Part shown: piece after piece, positions 18,745-28,049 of the stretch | Layout of the letters: each line of letters opens with the position of its first letter | Numbering within the stretch: position 1 is the first letter of the stretch | NCBI RefSeq assembly: GCF_040222385.1 | Contig: NZ_JAVKDF010000017.1 | Coordinates: 124,001 to 188,000, forward strand | From: Imperialibacter sp040222385 | GTDB lineage: Bacteria > Bacteroidota > Bacteroidia > Cytophagales > Cyclobacteriaceae | Direction: 5' to 3' | Length of the DNA stretch: 64,000 bases | Notes under the pieces: generated by a model | The model's database searches: none | Told to the model about the DNA's origin: nothing | Seen by the model: only the letters and a program-made list of their open reading frames with translations | Translations under genes and position numbers: made by a program

Positions 18745-20496
18745 TTACACTTCGCCAACAGATATACTTAGCTCTTTCAATTGTTCTGCTGAAATAGTCG
18801 ATGGCGAATCAATCATTACATCTCTGCCCGAGTTGTTCTTAGGGAATGCAATAAAGTCCCTGATGGAATCAACTCCACCAAACAAAGAGCAAAGCCTATC
18901 GAAGCCAAAAGCAATACCACCGTGCGGAGGTGCGCCATATTCGAAAGCTTCCATCAGAAAGCCAAACTGCTTCTTGGCCTCTTCATCTGTAAAGCCAAGC
19001 GTTTTGAACATCAACTGCTGCGTTGGTCTGTCGTGGATACGGATAGAGCCGCCGCCTACCTCTACGCCATTAATCACCATGTCGTAGGCGTTGGCCCTGA
19101 TGGCACCTGGATCAGTTTCGAGCAGCTTCATATCTTCTTTCTTAGGCGCAGTGAATGGATGGTGCATGGCGTGGTAGCGCTTGCTATCTTCATCCCACTC
19201 CAGCAAAGGAAAATCTAGTACCCAAAGAGGTTTGAAATCGTCCCTTTTTCTCAGGCCGAGTTTGTTGCCCATCTCCAGCCTCAGCTCGTTCATGGCTTTA
19301 CGGGTCTGGTTTTTGTCCCCAGCTAACACTAATATCAGGTCGCCAGCCCCGGCACCGCAGGCTGCGGCCCATTCCTTCAGCTGACCCTCAGAGTAAAACT
19401 TGTCCACTGAAGATTTGAAAGTACCATCGGTATTGCATTTGAGGTAAACCATGCCTTTAGCCCCAACTTGTGGTCGTCTGACAAAATCGGTCAATGCATC
19501 CAGCTCCTTGCGAGTGTATTCTGCACAACCTTTGGCACAAATGCCCACCACCAATTCGGCGGCATCAAAAACCTGGAAGCCTTTGCCCTGGGTAAGGGCA
19601 TTCAGCTCAACGAACTCCATGCCGAATCGGATATCCGGCTTGTCGCTACCGTATTTTAACATTGCCTCATCGTAGGTCATGCGAGGGAAAGCACCAAATT
19701 CCAGTCCTTTTTCTTCTTTGAAAAGCGACTTCACCAGCCCTTCGAATATGTTGAGAATATCTTCCTGCCCCACAAATGACATCTCGCAGTCAATTTGGGT
19801 GAACTCAGGCTGGCGGTCGGCTCTTAAGTCTTCATCACGGAAACATTTTACGATCTGGAAGTAGCGGTCGAAGCCCGAAACCATCAGCAACTGCTTGAAA
19901 GTCTGGGGGCTCTGTGGCAAGGCGTAAAACTCACCAGGGTTCATACGAGAGGGCACCACAAAGTCACGGGCACCTTCCGGGGTGGACTTGATGAGTACCG
20001 GTGTTTCCACTTCGATAAACTTGTTGCCATCGAGGTACCTGCGGGTATACTGCATCATGCGGTGACGCAGCTCCAGGTTGCTTCGTACGGAGTTTCTGCG
20101 CAAGTCCAGGTAGCGGTATTTCATGCGCAGCTCGTCGCCACCATCAGTTTCGTCTTCGATGATAAACGGCGGCACTTTGGCTGGGTTTAGCACTTCCATG
20201 GCCGTCACCCTTATTTCTATATCACCAGTCGGCATCTTCGGGTTTTTCGACACTCTTTCTATCACCTCACCGGTAGCTTTCAGCACAAACTCACGACCCA
20301 CACCCTGGGCCATTTTCTGAATGTCGGCAGCAGTTGATCCTTCGTCAAACATGAGCTGTGTCAGGCCATAACGATCCCTCAGGTCAATCCAGGCCATACC
20401 ACCTTTGTCCCGGAGGCGTTGCACCCACCCGCAAAGCGTTACGGTAGTTCCTACGTGCTCAAGTCTTAATTCGCCACAAGTGTGAGTTCGAAGCAT
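18745..20496 (-). CDS. aspS: Aspartyl-tRNA synthetase
   Basis: 583 aa from the ATG at 20496 (MLRTHTCGELRLEHVG), the usual bacterial AspRS start and length; the longer frame to 20724 runs through the promoter region and overlaps the divergent gene. The N-terminal anticodon-binding OB fold (LCGWVQRLRDKGGMAWIDLRD) is followed by the class II core (FRDEDLRADRQPEFTQID), a GAD insert and motif 3 (GIAFGFDRLCSLFGG). It charges tRNA-Asp. It is the first gene of a probable operon with the barrel protein and the phosphodiesterase, with a -7 box about 27-34 bp upstream. Confidence 0.97.
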   Translation of the reverse strand: MLRTHTCGELRLEHVGTTVTLCGWVQRLRDKGGMAWIDLRDRYGLTQLMFDEGSTAADIQKMAQGVGREFVLKATGEVIERVSKNPKMPTGDIEIRVTAMEVLNPAKVPPFIIEDETDGGDELRMKYRYLDLRRNSVRSNLELRHRMMQYTRRYLDGNKFIEVETPVLIKSTPEGARDFVVPSRMNPGEFYALPQSPQTFKQLLMVSGFDRYFQIVKCFRDEDLRADRQPEFTQIDCEMSFVGQEDILNIFEGLVKSLFKEEKGLEFGAFPRMTYDEAMLKYGSDKPDIRFGMEFVELNALTQGKGFQVFDAAELVVGICAKGCAEYTRKELDALTDFVRRPQVGAKGMVYLKCNTDGTFKSSVDKFYSEGQLKEWAAACGAGAGDLILVLAGDKNQTRKAMNELRLEMGNKLGLRKRDDFKPLWVLDFPLLEWDEDSKRYHAMHHPFTAPKKEDMKLLETDPGAIRANAYDMVINGVEVGGGSIRIHDRPTQQLMFKTLGFTDEEAKKQFGFLMEAFEYGAPPHGGIAFGFDRLCSLFGGVDSIRDFIAFPKNNSGRDVMIDSPSTISAEQLKELSISVGEV

Positions 20497-20522
20497 TGCT
20501 AGTCGTTTTGAATTTTGGGAGG

Positions 20523-20530
20523 CAAAGTTA
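20523..20530 (-). promoter_or_regulatory. Putative -7 box for aspS
   Basis: On the minus strand this reads TAACTTTG, an exact match to the Bacteroidota -7 consensus TAnnTTTG. It sits 27 bp from the aspS ATG, leaving a leader of about 20 nt. No TTG lies at the expected -33 distance, so support rests on the -7 box alone. Confidence 0.45.
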
Positions 20531-20581
20531 GCAATACTTTGGTCAAAAGCTTTTACACGGAAAGTTTTACTGACATAGTTT

Positions 20582-20616
20582 TTGGCCCTTTCCGAGCTAT
20601 ATTTTTCATACTTTTG
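20582..20616 (+). promoter_or_regulatory. Putative Bacteroidota-type promoter for the 20648 gene
   Basis: TTG (20582-20584) and TACTTTTG (20609-20616, matching TAnnTTTG) are separated by 24 bp, slightly longer than usual. The start codon at 20648 would lie about 25 nt after the transcription start. Confidence 0.45.
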
Positions 20617-20647
20617 ATTCTTTAAAGCAAAGAGATTAGAATATCCT

Positions 20648-21205
20648 ATGAAATCAGCTTTCCTTATTGTCTGTTTAGTGGCACCCCTTTCCTTAATAGC
20701 CCAGCTAAGCCCTACCAAAGTCACCGACTATATTACGGTGAGCCTTCCTTCTGATTTTCGACCGATGAACGAGCAGGAGATCAACAGTAAGTATGTCTAC
20801 ACCAGAAGGCCCATGGCGCTTTACACTGACTACGGTGTTACTGTCGATTTTGGGATCAACAGAGGAAACAACCAATGGGCGCAGGGAGACTTAAATATTC
20901 TGAAGGATTTTTATAAAGCCAACATTTCTTCTCTCTACGATGAAGTGAGTTTCACCAAAGACGCTATCGAAACTATCAATGGAAGGGAGTTTGCTGTATT
21001 TGAGTTTGTTGCAATAGTTAAACCTGAGGAAGACGCCATTACTAACGAATCAGCCCTCCGTACTTACAGCTATATACAGTACACCATTGTCAACAACCAA
21101 ACGCTCGTGTTCACGCTTTCATCGCCTTACCAGCACATAAGGAAGTGGAAGGATTTGGCGCCACAGATCATGCAAAGCGTATCCATCAAAAAGAACTTTA
21201 AGTGA
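20648..21205 (+). CDS. Hypothetical secreted protein
   Basis: 185 aa with a signal peptide (about 1-19, ending LIAQ). I do not recognise the family. The mature part has mixed alpha/beta character with motifs such as VSLPSDFRPMNEQEI and QYTIVNNQTLVFTLSSP, resembling small periplasmic PsbP/DUF1795-like folds, but this is only an impression. The stop codon overlaps the GTG start of tadA by 4 bp (GTGA), so the two are translationally coupled. A candidate promoter lies upstream. Confidence 0.75.
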   Translation: MKSAFLIVCLVAPLSLIAQLSPTKVTDYITVSLPSDFRPMNEQEINSKYVYTRRPMALYTDYGVTVDFGINRGNNQWAQGDLNILKDFYKANISSLYDEVSFTKDAIETINGREFAVFEFVAIVKPEEDAITNESALRTYSYIQYTIVNNQTLVFTLSSPYQHIRKWKDLAPQIMQSVSIKKNFK

Positions 21206-21660
21206 GCGGACTAACAGTTTTCAGCGACGATCATTTCATGAAAGTCGCTTTGCGTGAGGCGGAGAGGGCGCTGGAAGAAGATGAAATTCCTGTGGGAGCT
21301 GTCATCGTTTGCCAGAATAAGGTCATTGCCAAAGGCTACAACCACACAGAAAAGCTTACTGACGTCACCGCCCATGCTGAAATGCTGGCGATTACTTCAG
21401 CAGAAAACTACCTGAGCTCCAAATACCTGACCGATTGCACACTGTACGTAACCCTTGAGCCTTGTGTGATGTGCGCCGGAGCGCTCCACTGGACGCAAAT
21501 AAGCCGCATTGTTTACGGCGCCTCTGATTTACAGCGGGGCTACTCGCTGCTGACTGAAAATGTGCTGCACCCAAAGACAAAGGTGTCATCGGGGATTATG
21601 GAACAGGAATGCCGACAACTGATCAACACCTTTTTCAAAAAGCTTAGGGGGAAGGGGTGA
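21202..21660 (+). CDS. tadA: tRNA-specific adenosine deaminase
   Basis: 152 aa from a GTG at 21202; the ATG at 21238 would remove the first helix. Zinc and catalytic motifs of the CDA fold are intact: TAHAEM (His58, Glu60) and LEPCVMCAGAL (Cys88, Cys91). EIPVGAVIV at 29-36 is characteristic of TadA. It converts A34 to inosine in tRNA-Arg(ACG), which is relevant because two other tRNA-Arg genes lie in this window. The start overlaps the upstream gene in a GTGA arrangement. Confidence 0.94.
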   Translation: MSGLTVFSDDHFMKVALREAERALEEDEIPVGAVIVCQNKVIAKGYNHTEKLTDVTAHAEMLAITSAENYLSSKYLTDCTLYVTLEPCVMCAGALHWTQISRIVYGASDLQRGYSLLTENVLHPKTKVSSGIMEQECRQLINTFFKKLRGKG

Positions 21661-21797
21661 TTTCATCTATAACCTCATCAACAATATCTATCCCATCAAT
21701 GAACTATACCCACTCGTTGGGGTTATTTAATTGGGCAGTTCTTATTAGATTTACTGTTCAGAATATAAATGTTCAACCATAAAACAAATCAATAGTT

Positions 21798-22400
21798 ATG
21801 GCATTCGAATTACCAGCATTACCATATGCAACCAATGCGCTGGAGCCGCATATCGACGCCCGCACCATGGAAATACACCACGGCAAGCACCACAATGCTT
21901 ACGTGACGAACCTGAATAAAGCCATCGAAGGCACTGACATGGCCGGCAAGTCGCTCGAAGAGTTAATGAAAAATCATTCCAATGTTCCTGCTGTTCGCAA
22001 CAACGGCGGTGGTCACTGGAACCACTCACTTTTCTGGACAGTAATGGGCCCTGGCAAAGGCGGTCAGCCTTCAGGTGCTTTGGCTGATGCTATCAACGCT
22101 GCCTTCGGTTCGTTCGACGGGTTCAAAGAAAAATTTTCTGCAGCAGCAGCTACCAGGTTCGGCTCAGGCTGGGCGTGGCTTTGCGTGAAAGGTGGCAAGC
22201 TTGAAATATGCTCTACTGCCAACCAGGACAATCCATTGATGCCTGACGCAGGTTGCAGTGGCACACCCATTCTTGGTCTTGACGTGTGGGAGCACGCTTA
22301 TTACCTCAACTATCAAAACAGAAGACCTGACTATGTTGCGGCCTTCTACAATGTGGTGGATTGGGATGCAGTAGCCAAGCGTTTTGCAGCGGCAAAATAA
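21798..22400 (+). CDS. sodA: Superoxide dismutase, Mn type by signature
   Basis: 200 aa. Metal ligands are His27, the second His of GGHWNH (His76), and the Asp and His of DVWEHAYYL. GGHWNH together with STANQDNPLM is the Gly/Gln pairing usual in Mn-SOD rather than the Fe-SOD pattern, though cambialistic enzymes cannot be excluded. No signal peptide, so cytoplasmic. It disproportionates superoxide. The gene is monocistronic: a clear rho-independent terminator lies 25 bp after the stop. Confidence 0.95.
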   Translation: MAFELPALPYATNALEPHIDARTMEIHHGKHHNAYVTNLNKAIEGTDMAGKSLEELMKNHSNVPAVRNNGGGHWNHSLFWTVMGPGKGGQPSGALADAINAAFGSFDGFKEKFSAAAATRFGSGWAWLCVKGGKLEICSTANQDNPLMPDAGCSGTPILGLDVWEHAYYLNYQNRRPDYVAAFYNVVDWDAVAKRFAAAK

Positions 22401-22425
22401 TTAGCCAGTTGCTATTAAATATCAG

Positions 22426-22454
22426 AGCCCTTCCAGCAATGGAGGGGCTTTTTT
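22426..22454 (+). terminator. Rho-independent terminator after sodA
   Basis: AGCCCTTCCA (22426-22435), a GCAA loop and TGGAGGGGCT (22440-22449) form a 10-bp stem with one G-T pair, followed by TTTTTT. Confidence 0.88.
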
Positions 22455-22560
22455 ATTGCCCATCGATCAACCCATATCCCTGACCACGCAATTAGCCCTT
22501 CCTTTTTAGGTATCGAATTAGGATATTGAGAAATAAACGATTCAAAACATACCTACGATT

Positions 22561-23910
22561 ATGAGTTCAACATCCAGAAGAACATTTATACAAAAGACCG
22601 GCATGGCCGCTGCGGGCGGACTTGCTCTCAGCCAAATACCTTTTTCTTCATTCGCCGGAGTACGGAAGCCAGTCGCAGCAGCAGACAAGCTACGCTATGG
22701 TGTGATCGGCTGCAACGGCATGGGCTGGAGCGACATGCGCTCCCACCTCAACATGGACGAAGTGGACTGCATCGCCCTTTGCGATGTTGACCAAAGCGTG
22801 CTTGACAGGCGCTCCGCCGATGTGGAAAAAATGCGAGGCAAAAAACCTACCCAGTATGGCGACTACCGCAAAATGCTGGAAAACAAAGACATTGACGTAG
22901 TGATCATTGGCACACCGGACCACTGGCACTGCAAAACCATGGTTGATGCTGTGCAGGCTGGCAAGCATGTGTATGTGGAGAAGCCCATCGCCAATACCAT
23001 GGAGGAGTGTAACCTGATGGTAGCTGCTGCGAAAAAATATGGGAAAATTGTGCAGGTTGGACAATGGCAGCGAAGCGGTCCGCATTACGAGCAGGCGCTC
23101 GATGTGGTTCGCTCAGGGAAGCTGGGGCAGATCAGGCTGGTAAAAGTATGGGCCTATCAGGGCTGGATGAAGCCCGTACCAGTGTTGCCCGACACGGCAG
23201 TGCCTGCGGGTGTCAACTACGACATGTGGCTCGGTCCGGCGCCGAAACGACCTTTCAATGAAAACCGTTTTCACTTCAACTTTCGCTGGTTTTGGGACTA
23301 CGCAGGAGGCTTGATGACCGACTGGGGCGTACACGAAATTGACATAGCGCTTTATGCCATGGGCGTAAAAGCACCTAAATCAGTCATGGCATCCGGTGGC
23401 AAGTTTGCCTACCCTGATGATGCTTCGGAAACACCCGACACATTACAGACGGTGTTCGAATACGACGGTTTCAATATGCTGTGGGAGCACGCCACAGGTA
23501 TCAATGGAGGGAATTATGGAAAAACTGAGGGAATTGCTTTCATTGGTAACAACGGAACTTTGGTTGTCCACCGAGGAGGCTGGGAAATTATTCCGGAAAC
23601 AGAGCAAAAAGATGGCATTACTATGTATAAAATGGATGACGTGCCTGACCAGCGGCCACAGGGAGTTGCGCTTGATCTTCACACGAGAAATTTTGTTGAC
23701 GCCATCAAGGCAAACGACTCATCGAAACTCAAGTGCGGCATTGAAACAGGAAGCATTGCAGCCATTAATGCGCAAATGGGCAATATTGCTTACAAAACAG
23801 GGAGGAAAGTTTTCTGGGATGCGGCAAACGGACAGTTCAAGAACGATGCCGAAGCCAACACCCTGATGAAGGCCAACTATAATAATGGGTGGACTTTGCC
23901 CAAGGTCTAA
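22561..23910 (+). CDS. Tat-exported Gfo/Idh/MocA family oxidoreductase
   Basis: 449 aa. The N-terminus SSTSRRTFIQKTGMAAAGG is a twin-arginine (Tat) signal, so the protein is exported folded, probably with its cofactor. The Rossmann domain starts at about residue 43 (LRYGVIGCNGMGW); the family EKP motif is in HVYVEKPIANTMEECN. The C-terminal domain contains WFWDYAGGLMTDWGVHEID. Substrate unknown; exported members are often linked to sugar or inositol metabolism. The gene is monocistronic and flanked by terminators on both sides. Confidence 0.93.
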   Translation: MSSTSRRTFIQKTGMAAAGGLALSQIPFSSFAGVRKPVAAADKLRYGVIGCNGMGWSDMRSHLNMDEVDCIALCDVDQSVLDRRSADVEKMRGKKPTQYGDYRKMLENKDIDVVIIGTPDHWHCKTMVDAVQAGKHVYVEKPIANTMEECNLMVAAAKKYGKIVQVGQWQRSGPHYEQALDVVRSGKLGQIRLVKVWAYQGWMKPVPVLPDTAVPAGVNYDMWLGPAPKRPFNENRFHFNFRWFWDYAGGLMTDWGVHEIDIALYAMGVKAPKSVMASGGKFAYPDDASETPDTLQTVFEYDGFNMLWEHATGINGGNYGKTEGIAFIGNNGTLVVHRGGWEIIPETEQKDGITMYKMDDVPDQRPQGVALDLHTRNFVDAIKANDSSKLKCGIETGSIAAINAQMGNIAYKTGRKVFWDAANGQFKNDAEANTLMKANYNNGWTLPKV

Positions 23911-23912
23911 AT

Positions 23913-23955
23913 AAAGAAAGCCCTTCTCAATGATTCACAGAGAAGGGCTTTCTTT
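23913..23955. terminator. Bidirectional terminator between convergent genes
   Basis: A perfect 16-bp stem: AAAGAAAGCCCTTCTC (23913-23928) and its complement at 23940-23955, with an 11-nt loop. T-rich ends on both strands let it serve the oxidoreductase (plus) and the desaturase (minus), whose stop codon directly abuts it. Confidence 0.92.
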
Positions 23956-25020
23956 TTATGCCTGACCCATTGCTTTTAAATAAGCTGCGTGGGATCCCAG
24001 CGCAATCCGCATGCGTGGATATTCGATGTATACGATGCCATTTTCTTCACACACCTTTTTGATGATTTTGCTGATCTCAGGATAGTGTATATGTGAGATC
24101 TTGGGGAAAAGGTGGTGCTCAATCTGGTAGTTCAAGCCACCCACCCACCAGGTAATCAGCTTATTTTTAGTGGCAAAGTTTGCCGTTGTCTTTATCTGAT
24201 GAATCGCCCACTCGTCCTCAAGCTTATTCAATTCGTTAGGAACGGGGAAATGAGTGTGTTCCACTGTGTGTGCCAATTGAAATACAAGCGTAAGTACTAA
24301 TCCGGCAAACAGCCCCATTACCAGGAAGCCCGTTAGCCATGGCAAGAAACCCACCATATAAATTGGCAGCGCCATGTAAACGACCGCATGAATGGCTTTG
24401 AAACCCCAAAAGCTGATGTGATCCTTAGGCTTCATCTTCATTAGCGGCATTGAGCCTACCTTTTGAGTAAAGTACTTCTTGTAATCTGTAAAGAATACCC
24501 AATACAGATAAAGCAGAGAATAAGCGAACCAACCATAAATATGCTGATAACGATGAATCTTTCGGTGACGCTGCGTCGAGCAAAGTCTCAGGAAGGGCCT
24601 GGCGTCAATATCATCATCAATTTCGTCAATATTGGTGTAGGTGTGATGAATAACGTTATGCTTGGTGTTCCACATAAACACATTGGCTCCAAGAAAATTG
24701 AGCGATAAACCAGCAAGCTTATTCACCCACTCTTTGCGGCTAAAACTTCCATGGGAACCATCATGCATCACATTGAATCCGATGGCGGCCGTTAAACCTC
24801 CCATTATTACAGATTCCGTGAGAGCCAACCACGTGCCTGGAGTAAAAAAAACCAAATGGATATAGAAACCCACCCAGCTCAATACCAGAACAACTGCCTT
24901 TACGTACAGCTTATAGTTACCTGTCGACGGCTTTCCTGCCTCTTGAAAGTATTCGTTTATTCTTGACCTCAGTTCGCCATAGAAGGAATTTCCCTGAGAT
25001 GAAAATTTCGGTGCACTCAT
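23956..25020 (-). CDS. Membrane fatty acid desaturase (front-end type)
   Basis: 354 aa from the ATG at 25020 (MSAPKFSSQG); a longer frame to 25065 runs into the leader. Three histidine boxes for the di-iron site are present: HDGSHGS, HNVIHHTYTN and QIEHHLFP. The Gln in the third box is typical of front-end (delta-5/delta-6-like) desaturases; the cytochrome b5 domain of eukaryotic homologues is absent. Four or more membrane helices, including YVKAVVLVLSWVGFYIHLVF. It desaturates acyl chains of membrane lipids or acyl-CoA. A candidate promoter lies 62 bp upstream. Confidence 0.93.
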   Translation of the reverse strand: MSAPKFSSQGNSFYGELRSRINEYFQEAGKPSTGNYKLYVKAVVLVLSWVGFYIHLVFFTPGTWLALTESVIMGGLTAAIGFNVMHDGSHGSFSRKEWVNKLAGLSLNFLGANVFMWNTKHNVIHHTYTNIDEIDDDIDARPFLRLCSTQRHRKIHRYQHIYGWFAYSLLYLYWVFFTDYKKYFTQKVGSMPLMKMKPKDHISFWGFKAIHAVVYMALPIYMVGFLPWLTGFLVMGLFAGLVLTLVFQLAHTVEHTHFPVPNELNKLEDEWAIHQIKTTANFATKNKLITWWVGGLNYQIEHHLFPKISHIHYPEISKIIKKVCEENGIVYIEYPRMRIALGSHAAYLKAMGQA

Positions 25021-25081
25021 TAGGGTTCTTATTATTTTACAGTACAAAAGAAACCTTTTGCACATTGATAAATTGAGTTGA

Positions 25082-25117
25082 CAAAGGTACGATTAAAACC
25101 GGAAATATTTTTCGCAA
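25082..25117 (-). promoter_or_regulatory. Putative promoter of the desaturase gene
   Basis: On the minus strand TACCTTTG (25089-25082) matches TAnnTTTG exactly; a TTG lies 25 bp upstream (25117-25115), longer than the usual 17-23. The predicted leader is about 55 nt. Confidence 0.45.
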
Positions 25118-25236
25118 TTTTATCGGCGGCGAGCTTCATGAAACGACTCACGCTTGGGGATGCATTTAGTAAACGGTATTTCAAGAAAGTTAGTTCTTGT
25201 CAACTAGTGTGCAAGCCTCTGCGCCGCCCCTGTCCA

Positions 25237-27255
25237 CTATTTTTCGTAAAGTTTTTTCAAGTCGCTCAATTCATCTCTCAATCTGGCTGCGTCAATAAAA
25301 TCCAGCTCCTTGGCAGCTTTTTCCATGGCTTTTTGTGTTTGCTTGATCAGCTTTTCGAGCTCAGGCTTTGGCATGTATTGAACAATCGGGTCGGCTGCAA
25401 TACTTGGCTCCTCATTTTCGACGTAGTACTTCCTTCCGTCCTTTTTGGAGTCAGCCACTTTAGTTTGACCCATAATTGAGCCGATATTCTTTTTAACAGA
25501 TCGGGGGGTAATACCGTGTTCTTTGTTGTAAGCAATTTGGATGTCCCTCCTCCGATAAGTTTCATCAATAGCCTCCCGCATGGAGTCCGTGATTTTATCG
25601 GCGTACATAATCACCTTTCCGCTTTCATTTCTGGCCGCCCGGCCAATTGTCTGAACCAGTGATCGCTGGTTTCTAAGAAAACCCTCTTTGTCGGCATCTA
25701 AAATAGCTACCAACGAAACCTCCGGTAAGTCGAGGCCCTCACGCAAAAGGTTGACGCCTACGAGGACATCGAAAACGCCTAGTCTCAGCTCTCTAAGAAT
25801 TTCTACCCTGTCAAGTGCATTCACCTCTGAGTGGATATAGCGTGACTTCACGCCAGCCCTCTCCAGGTACTTCTGTAGCTCCTCCGCCATTCTTTTAGTA
25901 AGCGTTGTTACCAGTACCCGTTCTTCTTTTTTCACCCGCTCATCAATCTCTTCCAGCAGATCATCAATCTGATTGATACTTGGCCTGACATCAATCTCCG
26001 GGTCAAGAAGGCCGGTTGGCCTGATGATCTGCTCAACAACTACACCCTCTGACTTTCGGAGTTCGTACTCAGCCGGAGTGGCACTAACAAAAATCACCTG
26101 ACTCAACATCCCTTCAAACTCGTTAAACGTCAGCGGCCTGTTGTCCAGCGCCGATGGAAGCCTGAAACCGTAGTCGACCAGATTCACTTTCCTTGATCTG
26201 TCACCTCCCCACATGGCCCTGATCTGAGGCACAGTTACATGGCTTTCGTCAATCACCATCACAAAATCCTCAGGGAAATAGTCAAGCAAACAGAACGGTC
26301 TTTGGCCTGATTGCCGCCTGTCGAAATAGCGGCTATAGTTCTCCACTCCTGAGCAATAGCCGAGCTCCCTGATCATTTCAAGGTCAAACTCTGTTCGCTC
26401 TTTCAACCGTTTTGCTTCGAGAAACCTACGCTCGCTTTCAAAATAGTTGACCTGGGCCATCATGTCGTCCTGTATTTCAATAATGGCCTGCTGGATCACG
26501 TCTTTCCCTGTTACAAACAGGTTGGCAGGAAATATTGTGATGATTTTCTCGTCGCTGAGCTTTTTGCCCGACTGAGGATCAATTCGCTGAATAGACTCAA
26601 TTTCGTCTCCCCAGAAAATAATGCGGTAGGCAAAGTCGGCATAAGCAACGAAAATATCGACCGTATCACCCTTCACCCGAAAGTTACCTCGCTTGAACTC
26701 CACCTCTGTTCGGCTGTACAAAATATCTACAAAATTGAAAAGGAGCTGATTTCGTGTCAGCCGCTGCCCCTCTTCCAGCCGGATAACATTTTTGCCAAAC
26801 TCATCCGGATTTCCTATACCGTATATGCAGGAGACGGAAGCAACCACTATAACGTCCCGCCTTCCGCTTAGCAGCGCCGAAGTAGCACTTAGCCGTAGCT
26901 TCTCAATTTCTTCGTTGATGGAAAGATCCTTCTCTATGTAAAGTCCTGTGGTTGGAATGAACGCTTCCGGCTGGTAGTAGTCATAGTAGGAAATGAAGTA
27001 CTCAACAGCATTGTTAGGGAAGAACTGCTTCAGTTCGCCGAATAGCTGAGCAGCCAATGTTTTGTTGTGGCTGAGGACAAGGGCTGGTCTGTTCACTTCC
27101 TTGATCACGTTGGCCACTGTGAAGGTTTTTCCGGAGCCCGTCACTCCCAGCAGCGTCTGGGCGGGTTCGTTAGCATTTAAACCTTTTACAAGCTCAGCAA
27201 TTGCCTTGGGCTGGTCGCCGGTGGGTTGGTATTCAGAAGTTAGTTCGAAGTCCAA
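25237..27255 (-). CDS. uvrB: UvrABC excinuclease subunit B
   Basis: 672 aa, the usual UvrB length. The start is a TTG at 27255 giving MDFELTSEYQPTGDQPKAI; an in-frame stop lies seven codons upstream and there is no better ATG. Walker A is LGVTGSGKTFTV; the damage-wedging beta-hairpin region is SYYDYYQPEAFIPTTGLYI; helicase motifs include VIDESHVTVPQI and QTIGRAARN. A C-terminal UVR motif (LDFIDAARLRDELSDLKKL) binds UvrC. It works in nucleotide excision repair in the cytoplasm. It lies 41 bp downstream of aroE and is probably co-transcribed with it. Confidence 0.97.
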   Translation of the reverse strand: MDFELTSEYQPTGDQPKAIAELVKGLNANEPAQTLLGVTGSGKTFTVANVIKEVNRPALVLSHNKTLAAQLFGELKQFFPNNAVEYFISYYDYYQPEAFIPTTGLYIEKDLSINEEIEKLRLSATSALLSGRRDVIVVASVSCIYGIGNPDEFGKNVIRLEEGQRLTRNQLLFNFVDILYSRTEVEFKRGNFRVKGDTVDIFVAYADFAYRIIFWGDEIESIQRIDPQSGKKLSDEKIITIFPANLFVTGKDVIQQAIIEIQDDMMAQVNYFESERRFLEAKRLKERTEFDLEMIRELGYCSGVENYSRYFDRRQSGQRPFCLLDYFPEDFVMVIDESHVTVPQIRAMWGGDRSRKVNLVDYGFRLPSALDNRPLTFNEFEGMLSQVIFVSATPAEYELRKSEGVVVEQIIRPTGLLDPEIDVRPSINQIDDLLEEIDERVKKEERVLVTTLTKRMAEELQKYLERAGVKSRYIHSEVNALDRVEILRELRLGVFDVLVGVNLLREGLDLPEVSLVAILDADKEGFLRNQRSLVQTIGRAARNESGKVIMYADKITDSMREAIDETYRRRDIQIAYNKEHGITPRSVKKNIGSIMGQTKVADSKKDGRKYYVENEEPSIAADPIVQYMPKPELEKLIKQTQKAMEKAAKELDFIDAARLRDELSDLKKLYEK

Positions 27256-27296
27256 AGAGTAGAAATTTGTTGGTCAACGAATAAACGAAATAATCA

Positions 27297-28049
27297 TCAC
27301 TTTTGATTCCATATTTCCCAGGCTCGCTCGGCTTGCAAAACCAGCATGTCGTATCCGTTTTTTACTTTGGCTCCGTTCTGCAGGCCTTTTTTCATAAAAA
27401 GTGTCTCGGCTGGATTGTAGACCAGGTCATACAATAAATGGCCGGCACCAATCTGATCAAACCCAATGTCTGGGCATTTTCCAATATCCGGGTATGTGCC
27501 TAATGGTGTCGTATTAATAATAAGCCTCCGCTGCTCAATAATCCCGGGCTCTTTTTTCAAACCTTCATAGGTTATAACACCATTCCCGGCAGACCTTGAC
27601 ACCTGAAGGAATTCAATCTTCAGGTCCTCCAGCGCCACTTTTACGGCAGAAGCCGCTCCACCTGTGCCCAGCACCAGGGCTTTTGCTCCAACTATTTCAT
27701 CGCCAGCCCAATTTTGCAACGAGCGCAAAAAACCTATGTAGTCCGAGTTAAATCCTGTCAGGCTTCCATCCGGCTCTTTTCTGATCACATTGACTGCCCC
27801 GACTCTTGACGCACTCTGGTCAAGCTTGGTCAGCAGAGGAATGACTGCCTTTTTATGCGGGATGGTGACGTTTATGCCTACCAGGTCGGCGTTCTCTTTA
27901 AACAACGATGCAAAGCCAGCGGCGGCCTCCATCTCGAACAGCTCGTAAGACGTGTCGTTGATTCCTTCTTCGAGAAACTTTTGTGTAAAATATTTCTTCG
28001 AGAATGAATGTGTAAGAGGAAAACCAATCAGACCAAACAGCCTAGACAT
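27297..28049 (-). CDS. aroE: Shikimate dehydrogenase
   Basis: 250 aa. Shikimate-binding residues lie in FPLTHSFSKKYF, NVTIPHKKA (catalytic Lys) and GFNSDYIGF; the NADPH-binding turn is GTGGAASA; the C-terminal GYDMLVLQAERAW supplies the conserved Gln. It reduces 3-dehydroshikimate to shikimate in aromatic amino acid synthesis. Its start overlaps the stop of the upstream DUF368 gene (TAATG), showing translational coupling; uvrB follows. Confidence 0.95.
   Translation of the reverse strand: MSRLFGLIGFPLTHSFSKKYFTQKFLEEGINDTSYELFEMEAAAGFASLFKENADLVGINVTIPHKKAVIPLLTKLDQSASRVGAVNVIRKEPDGSLTGFNSDYIGFLRSLQNWAGDEIVGAKALVLGTGGAASAVKVALEDLKIEFLQVSRSAGNGVITYEGLKKEPGIIEQRRLIINTTPLGTYPDIGKCPDIGFDQIGAGHLLYDLVYNPAETLFMKKGLQNGAKVKNGYDMLVLQAERAWEIWNQK

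Noticed and set aside
20497..20724. N-terminal extension of aspS
   Set aside because: The extra 76 residues have no AspRS counterpart, overlap the divergent gene, and contain both promoter boxes.
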